From an uncultured Gammaproteobacteria bacterium (lineage in GTDB: Bacteria > Pseudomonadota > Gammaproteobacteria > Rariloculales > Rariloculaceae), in contig CAMPKU010000160.1 of the NCBI GenBank assembly GCA_946887385.1, forward strand, positions 1 to 10,414: a DNA stretch of 10,414 bases. Direction: 5' to 3'. A model generated the notes under the pieces. That model searched no databases. It was not told the DNA's origin and was given only the letters and a program-made list of their open reading frames with translations. Each line of letters starts with the position of its first letter. The first letter of the stretch is position 1. Positions 1-5,496 of the stretch are shown in pieces. Position numbers and translations under genes: made by a program.

Positions 1-11
1 AGGCTCCACCA

Positions 12-791
12 TCAGAGCTTCACGGCGATACGCGCCGTGTAATCCACGCGATTCAAAAGCAGCGCCGGCGGGTGGGCCGCGAAGTATTCATCGACAGCCT
101 TGCGTGCGCCGGCCCAGTGGCCGTAGTCGTCGATGATCAGCACGCCGCCGCGCGCGAGGCGTGGATAAAGATGCTGGAGCTCGTGGCGAGTCGACTCGTA
201 CCAGTCGGTGTCGAGGCGCAACAGCGCGATTGCACCGCTTGGTATCGTGGCCGGTATCGTCGCTTCCACTTTGCCTTTCACGAAGTGCACGCGATCTTGC
301 GGATAGCCGGTGCTCTGCAAGTTCGCCCGCACGTCGTCGAGCGGCGCTCGGCACCAATCCGAAGAATCGTCGGTCAGCCGTGCAGCAGCGAACTGGCCGG
401 CGGCCGAAACTCCATCCAAGGCGGAGACATCCTCTTCTGTGGGCGAGCTCATGCCCTCGAACGTGTCGTACAAATATAAATGACGGTGCTCCTCGCCGAG
501 CTCTTTGAGGGCCAGCGCCGCCGCCATCGAGGAGCCGCCCCGCCACACGCCGCACTCCACGATGTCGCCGGCCACACCGTTGGCCACGAGGTAGCGAACG
601 GCGTTCACGAGCGCCTCCACGGACTCGGGGTTCGTCATCGTATACGCGGACACCGCATGCAGAATGCGAGTCGTGCTCTCGTCGAAATCGGGCGGAACGC
701 TCACGGCGCGCCGATCGCCGGCCCCCTTGATGCCGAGCGCGCGCGCGAAGCGCTTGACCTGGGTCTTCAGTGCCCTTCGCCGATCATCCAT
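12..791 (-). CDS. TylF/MycF-type (macrocin O-methyltransferase family) SAM-dependent methyltransferase
   Basis: The 259-residue product fits the TylF/MycF family, whose members move a methyl group from SAM to a sugar hydroxyl in a Mg2+-dependent reaction. Visible motifs are the SAM loop VECGVWRGGSS (78-88), LYLYDTFEGMS (106-115), the acidic LDTDWYEST stretch (193-201, with D194 and D196) and GGVLIIDDYG (215-224). These are the family's usual nucleotide-binding and metal/catalytic segments. There is no signal peptide, so it is cytoplasmic. I chose ATG at 791; a GTG two codons upstream (797) is also possible, and neither has a strong Shine-Dalgarno. It is the last of three methyltransferase genes read on this strand, and 24 nt upstream lies the orphan tail of another methyltransferase. 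Its stop TGA shares the A with an ATG (12-10) that continues as M-V-E-P to the window edge, so another coupled gene may follow. The family call is firm. The substrate is unknown; a surface-glycan sugar is inferred from the neighbours. Confidence 0.9.
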   Translation of the reverse strand: MDDRRRALKTQVKRFARALGIKGAGDRRAVSVPPDFDESTTRILHAVSAYTMTNPESVEALVNAVRYLVANGVAGDIVECGVWRGGSSMAAALALKELGEEHRHLYLYDTFEGMSSPTEEDVSALDGVSAAGQFAAARLTDDSSDWCRAPLDDVRANLQSTGYPQDRVHFVKGKVEATIPATIPSGAIALLRLDTDWYESTRHELQHLYPRLARGGVLIIDDYGHWAGARKAVDEYFAAHPPALLLNRVDYTARIAVKL

Positions 792-812
792 CGTCACGTC
801 GCCGCAGTCGCT

Positions 813-870
813 CGCTTATTGCTTGCGCGCGATCATGACCATGCCCTCGCCGAAGAGCAACGGCGTCGAC
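813..870. repeat. 58-bp direct repeat, copy A
   Basis: This copy matches positions 1820-1877 at 56 of 58 bases in the same orientation. The two mismatches are adjacent (844-845, CC here against AG in copy B). Similarity stops sharply at both ends, just past the encoded stop codon on one side and 18 codons into the coding tail on the other. The two copies lie 1007 bp apart and bracket the FkbM-type gene. Confidence 0.9.
816..870 (-). pseudogene. Orphan 3' end of a class I methyltransferase gene
   Basis: Read on the minus strand this stretch encodes STPLLFGEGMVMIARKQ followed by a TAA stop. The intact methyltransferase ending at 1823 finishes with STPLLFGELMVMIARKQ, one residue different. Upstream of position 870 the same frame stays open to about 1004 but loses clear resemblance, and I find no convincing start or SAM motif there. 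It is therefore a tail without a body. It sits 24 nt before the tylF-type gene, the spacing expected if an intact methyltransferase gene once ended here. Part of the sequence just beyond 870 could be further, diverged remnant, but I could not align it convincingly. Confidence 0.75.
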
Positions 871-923
871 CCCGTGACGCGGGCGCCCACGTGCTGCGGA
901 GCCTGTTTCTGAACGCGCGCGCC

Positions 924-939
924 GCAAGCTGAGGCTTGC
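924..939. repeat. Short perfect hairpin in the FkbM-tylF gap
   Basis: GCAAGC, a 4-base loop TGAG and GCTTGC form a perfect 6-bp stem. A 10-bp palindrome, TTGAATTCAA, begins one base later (940-949). Neither arm is followed by a T tract on either strand, so an intrinsic terminator is not supported. The pair lies where GC-rich flank gives way to the lower-GC FkbM region, so it may mark an old junction. Apart from this and the tail remnant, the interval 792-1010 holds nothing I can identify. Confidence 0.45.
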
Positions 940-1010
940 TTGAATTCAATGCGGAGGGCTCGCCGACTGCGCGCTCCATACTCGGTACGAGCGCACCATA
1001 CCAATCCTCG

Positions 1011-1787
1011 TTAAACGCGCGTATTTCGGTACAAAGCAATTAGCCGCTTCTGGCCCACATCGACGAGCTCAAAGCCGTTCGCTAAAAGGAAGTTCGTCAC
1101 GGGCGCCATCGTGTTGGCCTCCGTCACACCGCGCTCGAATCCGACGTCTGCCGAAATGTACTCGATACGCGAAAGAATTCCACTACACCCCTCGATGACC
1201 TCGGGTTCTGCGCCTTCGGCTTCTACCTTCAATAACTTGATGGGCTTATCAGGCACGAGATTGTCGAGCCGTCTTACAGGCACCTTGATGATCTCTTCAT
1301 AGCGAGGCGGCTCGATAAACGAGGAGTCGGCGGTCTGCGAACAAATGAAGAAGTCGAGGGTTCCTTCGGTGTTCCACAAGCCAACGTTGAAGGTCTCTGA
1401 CGGAGCAACGTTGCCCTTGAGACAGTCATATTCCAACGGCGATGGCTCTATTCCGATGTACTCAATGGGTATCGCATTCTGTGTGAAGTACAGCTTGAGC
1501 TCGCCCACGTTGGCCCCACAGTCAACCACCACATCACCGGGTCGAAAGTCGATTTGGGGAAGAAAATAGGCATTACCCAGGAGCTCGGCTCGGCGTGCGA
1601 AGCCTCGCTTGCAGGCGTAAAACGCCTGGGCTTCGTGATAGAAGGCTAGAGAAGCTGTATTCGAATGCACCACAAACTTTCGGCCGTCCGGGGCGCGGCG
1701 AACGCGCGCATCCACGCCGCGCAGCCAAGAGTGTGTGTTGAACACCCATAGAAAGGTGCGACCTCGAGATTTGCGGATGAGGGACAC
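1011..1787 (-). CDS. FkbM-family SAM-dependent methyltransferase
   Basis: The 258-residue product has the FkbM (Methyltransf_21) layout. The SAM loop VVDCGANVGEL lies at 87-97, the acidic IGIEPSPLEYDCL at 111-123, and the family hallmark KVEAEGAEPEVIEG at 187-200. FkbM enzymes O-methylate sugars or polyketides; in glycan clusters they usually decorate a polysaccharide, and the exact substrate here cannot be read. I start it at GTG 1787 because GGAGG (1793-1797) sits 5 nt upstream. The frame stays open far upstream only because it runs antisense-free through the neighbouring high-GC gene. Hand-counted GC in three blocks (1021-1080, 1381-1440, 1441-1500) is 31, 32 and 28 of 60, against 45 of 60 for 2281-2340 in the next gene. 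The gene is bracketed by the 58-bp repeat, so it looks acquired. It begins 35 nt after the upstream methyltransferase stop and is probably co-transcribed with it. Confidence 0.9.
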   Translation of the reverse strand: MSLIRKSRGRTFLWVFNTHSWLRGVDARVRRAPDGRKFVVHSNTASLAFYHEAQAFYACKRGFARRAELLGNAYFLPQIDFRPGDVVVDCGANVGELKLYFTQNAIPIEYIGIEPSPLEYDCLKGNVAPSETFNVGLWNTEGTLDFFICSQTADSSFIEPPRYEEIIKVPVRRLDNLVPDKPIKLLKVEAEGAEPEVIEGCSGILSRIEYISADVGFERGVTEANTMAPVTNFLLANGFELVDVGQKRLIALYRNTRV

Positions 1788-1792
1788 TCGCA

Positions 1793-1797
1793 CCTCC
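1793..1797 (-). promoter_or_regulatory. Shine-Dalgarno of the FkbM-type gene
   Basis: GGAGG on the minus strand lies 5 nt before GTG 1787. This decides the start within a frame that is open for 660 nt upstream. A GTG two codons earlier overlaps the Shine-Dalgarno itself and is unlikely to be used. Confidence 0.7.
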
Positions 1798-1819
1798 CAC
1801 GAACGCGAGTTAGATTGCC

Positions 1820-1877
1820 CGCTTATTGCTTGCGCGCGATCATGACCATGAGCTCGCCGAAGAGCAACGGCGTCGAC
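1820..1877. repeat. 58-bp direct repeat, copy B (inside the intact methyltransferase gene)
   Basis: This is the functional copy: it forms the last codons and the stop of the class I methyltransferase gene at 1823-2551. It matches 813-870 at 56 of 58 bases. Recombination between the copies would delete the FkbM-type gene and leave one methyltransferase gene directly upstream of the tylF-type gene. Confidence 0.9.
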
Positions 1878-2551
1878 ATCATGGCGCGCCACACGTCCAA
1901 GCTGATGGCGCGATTGATCTCCTGCTTGCGCGCCCGCGCGATGTTGAGCCGCGACGCCGCGGCCACCAGCGGCACCGGCAGCGCGTAGAGCCAGCTCATG
2001 GGCTTGATGCGGTTCGTGGTCACCGTCTCGATGCGAAAGCCGTTCGTGTGCAGGATGTAGCGCAAGCGGTGATACGACAGCATGTTGATGTGATGCATGG
2101 GGCTCGGCGCCGTTTCGTCCAGCGCATACTTCGCCTTGTGATGGAACCCCGTCAGGAACCAGCGCCAGCGCGAGCGCAGCGACGAAATGTTGGGTGTGGT
2201 CATGATCAGCAGGCCGTTCTGCGGCAGCACTCGGCCGCACTCGCGCACGAAATCGAACGGGCGCTCCAGATGCTCGATGCCCTCCACGCTCACCACCACG
2301 TCGACGGCGGCCGCGGCGAGCGGCAGCGCTGCGCTCAAGTCCGCCTGCCGAAACTCGAAGCCTTTGCCGTGCGCGGGCGCTTCGATGTCGAGCCCCGTCA
2401 CCACGAGACCCGCGGCCGTCATCTCCGCCGCGAGGCTGCCGTCGCCGCACGGCGCATCCAACACGCGCGCGCCCGGCGACACACGCGCGAGCAACTCGCG
2501 CAACACGACTCGATGGGCGTTTCTCGCGGCATTACCTGGCATGGCGCGCAT
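1823..2551 (-). CDS. Class I SAM-dependent methyltransferase (Methyltransf_11/23 type)
   Basis: The 242-residue product has a Rossmann methyltransferase core. Motif I is VLDAPCGDGSLA (30-41), with an acidic strand end at TGLDIE (52-57) for the SAM ribose. A post-II segment DVVVSVEGIEHLERP (84-98) and LPQNGLLIMTTPN (109-121) follow. The EGIEHLERP style resembles UbiG-like and polysaccharide-associated methyltransferases, but the substrate cannot be told. The C-terminal part (185-205) is hydrophobic, possibly a membrane-touching helix. ATG 2551 is the first start and a second ATG lies three codons later; the Shine-Dalgarno is weak for both. It is the first gene of the methyltransferase set and diverges from the secreted-protein gene at 2722. 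Its last 18 codons are duplicated at 813-870. High GC matches the window norm, unlike the FkbM gene behind it. Confidence 0.88.
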   Translation of the reverse strand: MRAMPGNAARNAHRVVLRELLARVSPGARVLDAPCGDGSLAAEMTAAGLVVTGLDIEAPAHGKGFEFRQADLSAALPLAAAAVDVVVSVEGIEHLERPFDFVRECGRVLPQNGLLIMTTPNISSLRSRWRWFLTGFHHKAKYALDETAPSPMHHINMLSYHRLRYILHTNGFRIETVTTNRIKPMSWLYALPVPLVAAASRLNIARARKQEINRAISLDVWRAMMSTPLLFGELMVMIARKQ

Positions 2552-2664
2552 TGTGATGGGTTCCGATGATCGGCGCCAACGGCCGAAGGCGCTTGCGCTG
2601 GGCGGTTCTGGTCATCACCGCGATTGAATAGTGAACTGCTCCCGCTCCGGTTGAGGCGCCCTGT

Positions 2665-2678
2665 GGCACTATCGTGCC
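2665..2678. promoter_or_regulatory. Inverted repeat in the divergent intergenic spacer
   Basis: GGCAC, loop TATC, GTGCC forms a perfect 5-bp inverted repeat. It lies in the 170-bp gap (2552-2721) between the divergent methyltransferase and secreted-protein genes, 44 nt before the ATG at 2722. It could be an operator or an mRNA hairpin. I see no convincing -35/-10 pair for either direction in this gap, and no other feature in it. Confidence 0.3.
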
Positions 2679-2721
2679 GGCGCTGCCGCGCCCTTTGAGG
2701 TCTGCTACGAGGTCTCACCAC

Positions 2722-3531
2722 ATGTGCGTTCTTTCACTTCGGGCCGGCATCGCCGGCGCTGCGTTTGCCATTTGCCTCTCTTTGCCGATGCCGCCGCTGC
2801 ACGCGCAGCCGGACTTCGGCGATAACTCGAGCGAGTGGGCCGACGACGGCGAATGCGACGATCCGCGCTTCGAGGGCAACGGCAGCGCAGCCACGCTGCT
2901 CGACGAGGACCTCGGCCACGATGCCGCCGATTGCCGCACGCTCTTCGATGCCGGGCGCATCACACTGCGCGTCCCCCGCGTGGTTACCGACGGCACCATC
3001 GACTTCGGCGACGACAGCAGCGAGTGGGCGCGCGATGGCGAGTGCGACGATCCGCGCTTCTCAGGCAGCGGCGCCGCCGAGACGCTGCTCGATGTCGACG
3101 CCTACCACGACGCCACCGATTGCCGCAGCCTGTTCGAGCAGGGACGCATCGAGCTCAGCAGCAGCGAAATAGCCGTTGACGGGCATCTGAAGCGCGGCCG
3201 TCTCGAGGAAGGCGACGAGACGCTCGAATCCGGCGAGTACGCCGATCACTACTCGTTCACGGGCAGTGCCGACCAGCGCGCCGTAATCGATCTGCGCTCC
3301 GCCGACTTCGATCCCTACGTGTTCGTGCGCGCGCCGAGCGGCGCGCAGTTCGACAATGACGACTTCGAAGGCGATCCCGGCCGCTCGCTGCTCACGCTCG
3401 ATCTCACCGAGAACGGCCGCTACAACCTGACCGTCACGAGCTACGCCGCCGGCGAGACCGGCAGCTATACGCTCTCGGTGGACGTCGACGGCAAACCCCA
3501 GCTCACCGCTCGCCTGAAGCTCGATCGCTAG
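2722..3531 (+). CDS. Secreted protein with two acidic Cys-containing repeats and a PPC-like C-terminal domain
   Basis: The 269-residue product starts with a signal peptide (1-28, hydrophobic 9-22, likely cut after PLHA). No lipobox is visible. Two 50-residue repeats follow at 31-80 and 94-143, identical at 37 of 50 positions without gaps. Each has the core DFG-D-SSEWA-DGECDDPRF, a TLLD turn, HDA-DC and a GRI end. Each repeat carries two cysteines (45/71 and 108/134), so one disulfide per repeat is plausible in the periplasm. Residues about 155-256 resemble a bacterial pre-peptidase C-terminal (PPC) beta-sandwich, with YADHYSFTGSADQ, FDPYVFVRAPSG, DNDDFEGD and a closing GSYTLSVDV. PPC domains are usually appended to secreted enzymes, but no catalytic domain is present here. 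I chose ATG 2722 because GAGGT (2709-2713) sits 8 nt upstream and the signal peptide begins there; a GTG at 2674 would add 16 residues. The strongly acidic character suggests cation binding. The function is unknown and I know no name for the repeat. Confidence 0.85.
   Translation: MCVLSLRAGIAGAAFAICLSLPMPPLHAQPDFGDNSSEWADDGECDDPRFEGNGSAATLLDEDLGHDAADCRTLFDAGRITLRVPRVVTDGTIDFGDDSSEWARDGECDDPRFSGSGAAETLLDVDAYHDATDCRSLFEQGRIELSSSEIAVDGHLKRGRLEEGDETLESGEYADHYSFTGSADQRAVIDLRSADFDPYVFVRAPSGAQFDNDDFEGDPGRSLLTLDLTENGRYNLTVTSYAAGETGSYTLSVDVDGKPQLTARLKLDR
2812..2961 (+). repeat. Internal coding repeat, unit 1 (50 codons)
   Basis: This is the first copy of the DFG-D-SSEWA-DGECDDPRF unit in the secreted protein, at residues 31-80. 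It starts 189 bp before unit 2, and the two units are separated by a 13-residue linker (TLRVPRVVTDGTI). Confidence 0.9.
3001..3150 (+). repeat. Internal coding repeat, unit 2 (50 codons)
   Basis: This is the second copy, at residues 94-143, with 37 of 50 residues identical to unit 1. Both cysteines, the WA pair, the CDDPRF block and the GRI end are kept. Changes concentrate at the linker-like positions, as expected for a folded unit under constraint. Confidence 0.9.
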
Positions 3532-3532
3532 C

Positions 3533-3554
3533 CGCGCGCGCGCCCGCGCGCGCG
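3533..3554. repeat. (CG)5-CC-(CG)5 self-complementary stretch
   Basis: Ten alternating C-G bases, two C, then ten alternating C-G bases begin two bases after the stop of the secreted-protein gene. The arms are mutually complementary, so the RNA can form a very stable hairpin, and the DNA is the classic alternating sequence favouring Z-DNA. No T tract follows, so it is not a standard intrinsic terminator. It could still protect the upstream mRNA 3' end or separate it from the ABC gene 46 nt further on. The rest of the 69-nt gap shows no clear promoter. Confidence 0.6.
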
Positions 3555-3600
3555 TCAACGCCGTGGACGGCTCCCCGCGGCGTCGGCGATCATCGGTATC

Positions 3601-5496
3601 GTGAGCCTTCCGCCGCAACAAGACGAGGCGCGGCGCCACGTCGAATGGCGCGCGCTGCGGGACCTGGCGCCGCACCTGTGGCCGCGCGGGAACGTGGGCG
3701 TGCGCCTGCGCGTGGTGCTCGCGCTCGCGCTGCTGGCGGCCGCAAAAGGCGCCACGGTCTACGTGCCGCTCCTGCTCCGCGACCTCGTGGATGTCTTCGC
3801 GGATCCCGCGAACTTGCCCATCGTGGTGCCGCTCGGGCTCGTGGTCGGTTACGGCGCGCTGCGAGTGGCCGCGATCGCCTTCGCGGAGCTGCGCGACGCC
3901 GTGTTCGCGAAAGTCGCCCAGCGCGCGATCCGCACCGTTGCCCTGCAAACCTTTCGCCACCTGCACGGCCTGTCGCTGAAGTTCCATCTCGAGCGGCAGA
4001 CGGGCGGGCTATCGCGCGCCATCGAGCGCGGCACGAACGGCATCGACACGCTGCTCACGTTCATGCTGTTCAACATCGTGCCCACGCTGCTCGAGATCGC
4101 GCTGGTCTGCGGCATTCTCTGGAGCTTCTTCGGCGCGCCCTATGCGCTCGTGACGTTGGCCTGCGTCGTCGGCTACGTGGCCTACACGTTCGCCGTCACC
4201 GAGTGGCGCATCAAGTATCGCCGGCAGATGAACGAGACGGACCAGGAAGCGAACACGCGCGCCATCGACAGCCTGCTGAACTACGAGACGGTGAAGTATT
4301 TCGGCAACGAGCCCTACGAGGCGAACCGGTTCGATCAGGCGCTCGCCCGGTACGAGCGAGCCTCCGTGGCGAGCAAGAGCTCGCTGTCGCTGCTCAACAT
4401 CGGCCAGGCCGCGATCATCGGCATCGGCCTGGCCGTGCTGATGTTCATGGCGGGCCGCGGCGTGATTGCCGGCGCCCTCACGGTAGGCGACTTCGTGCTC
4501 GTGAACACCTACATGATTCAGCTCTACATACCGCTGAACTTCTTGGGGTTCGTTTATCGGGAGATCAAGCAGTCGCTCACGGACATGGAAGCCATGTTCC
4601 GCCTGCTCGGCGTGGCCGCGGACGTAAAGGACGCGCCCGGCGCGCAGCCCTTGCCGCCCGGCCCCGGGGAAGTCGTGTTCGACGGCGTAACGTTTGCATA
4701 CGACCCGCGCCGCACAATTTTGCACGACGTCTCGTTTAGCGTGCCGCCGGGAGGCCGCGTGGCGATCGTCGGCGCCAGCGGCGCCGGCAAGTCCACGATC
4801 TCGCGCCTCCTGTTCCGCTTCTACGACGTGACGGCGGGCTCGATCCGCATCGACGGCCAAGACATCCGCCAGGTGACGCAGCACAGCGTGCGCGCCTCCA
4901 TCGGCATCGTTCCGCAAGATACGGTGCTCTTCAACGACACGATCTACTACAACATCGCTTACGGCCGCCCCGGAGCCTCGCCGTCCGAGGTGGAGGACGC
5001 GGCGCGGCATGCGCGCATCCACGACTTCATCATGGCGTCGCCGGACGGCTATCAGACCATGGTGGGCGAGCGCGGGCTGAAGCTTTCGGGCGGCGAGAAA
5101 CAGCGCGTTGCCATCGCGCGCACGATACTGAAGCGCCCGCGCATCTTGCTGTTCGACGAGGCCACATCGGCGCTCGATACGCGCACGGAGCGAGCGATCC
5201 AAGCGTCGCTACGCGAAGTGTCGCGGGGCCATACCACGCTCGTCATCGCCCACCGACTATCGACGATCGTGGATGCCGACGAGATCATCGTGCTCGCCGA
5301 CGGCCGCATCGCCGAGCGCGGCTCACACGTGAGCTTGCTCGCCGCCGGCGGCGCGTACGCGAAGATGTGGCAGCGGCAAGCTCTGAGCGCCGCCGAGGGA
5401 GAGGAAGACGACACCTCCACCGCTGCGCCCGATGGCCTCAAGCGCACGGAGCTCAGCGCGCGGCCGGCTCCGCATGACGCGGGAGCCCTAAGCTGA
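3601..5496 (+). CDS. Atm1/ABCB7-type ABC exporter, fused permease-ATPase
   Basis: The 631-residue half-transporter has an N-terminal six-helix exporter domain (about 30-330) and a C-terminal ATPase domain (about 358-600). ATPase motifs are Walker A GASGAGKST (391-399), the Q-loop IVPQDTVLFND, signature LSGGEKQR (495-502), Walker B ILLFDE (515-520) and switch histidine H551 in IAHRLSTI. The segment AIDSLLNYETVKYFGNE (221-237) is the hallmark of the Atm1/ABCB7 branch. Those dimeric inner-membrane proteins export glutathione-linked sulfur, Fe-S precursors or metal-glutathione conjugates. It is full length for the family. The start is GTG 3601 with a poor Shine-Dalgarno, supported by the HVEWRALRDLAPHLWP opening usual in this branch. 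Its last 44 bases overlap the convergent MFS gene. Its presence near feoAB suggests an iron or Fe-S connection, but it is on the opposite strand and not in that operon. Confidence 0.93.
   Translation: MSLPPQQDEARRHVEWRALRDLAPHLWPRGNVGVRLRVVLALALLAAAKGATVYVPLLLRDLVDVFADPANLPIVVPLGLVVGYGALRVAAIAFAELRDAVFAKVAQRAIRTVALQTFRHLHGLSLKFHLERQTGGLSRAIERGTNGIDTLLTFMLFNIVPTLLEIALVCGILWSFFGAPYALVTLACVVGYVAYTFAVTEWRIKYRRQMNETDQEANTRAIDSLLNYETVKYFGNEPYEANRFDQALARYERASVASKSSLSLLNIGQAAIIGIGLAVLMFMAGRGVIAGALTVGDFVLVNTYMIQLYIPLNFLGFVYREIKQSLTDMEAMFRLLGVAADVKDAPGAQPLPPGPGEVVFDGVTFAYDPRRTILHDVSFSVPPGGRVAIVGASGAGKSTISRLLFRFYDVTAGSIRIDGQDIRQVTQHSVRASIGIVPQDTVLFNDTIYYNIAYGRPGASPSEVEDAARHARIHDFIMASPDGYQTMVGERGLKLSGGEKQRVAIARTILKRPRILLFDEATSALDTRTERAIQASLREVSRGHTTLVIAHRLSTIVDADEIIVLADGRIAERGSHVSLLAAGGAYAKMWQRQALSAAEGEEDDTSTAAPDGLKRTELSARPAPHDAGALS

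Noticed and set aside
816..1004. A 62-residue complete small protein containing the orphan tail
   Set aside because: Only the last 17 residues resemble anything; the rest is unlike the methyltransferase and has no ribosome site, so a remnant is the better call.
1788..2450. Long in-frame extension upstream of the FkbM gene, making a 479-residue protein
   Set aside because: The extension is Arg/Gly/His-rich and reads through the class I methyltransferase gene in another frame. It lacks any domain, while GTG 1787 has a strong Shine-Dalgarno.
2552..2721. A riboswitch or strong divergent promoter in the spacer
   Set aside because: Only a 5-bp inverted repeat is visible. No -35/-10 pair with proper spacing or larger fold stood out by eye.
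3061..3987. 308-codon minus-strand frame spanning the secreted-protein and ABC genes
   Set aside because: It crosses two real genes and their spacer antisense, without a domain or ribosome site.
4009..5202. 397-codon minus-strand frame opposite the ABC exporter
   Set aside because: It is a shadow of a confidently identified gene; the composition is that of reverse-complemented high-GC codons and no domain is visible.
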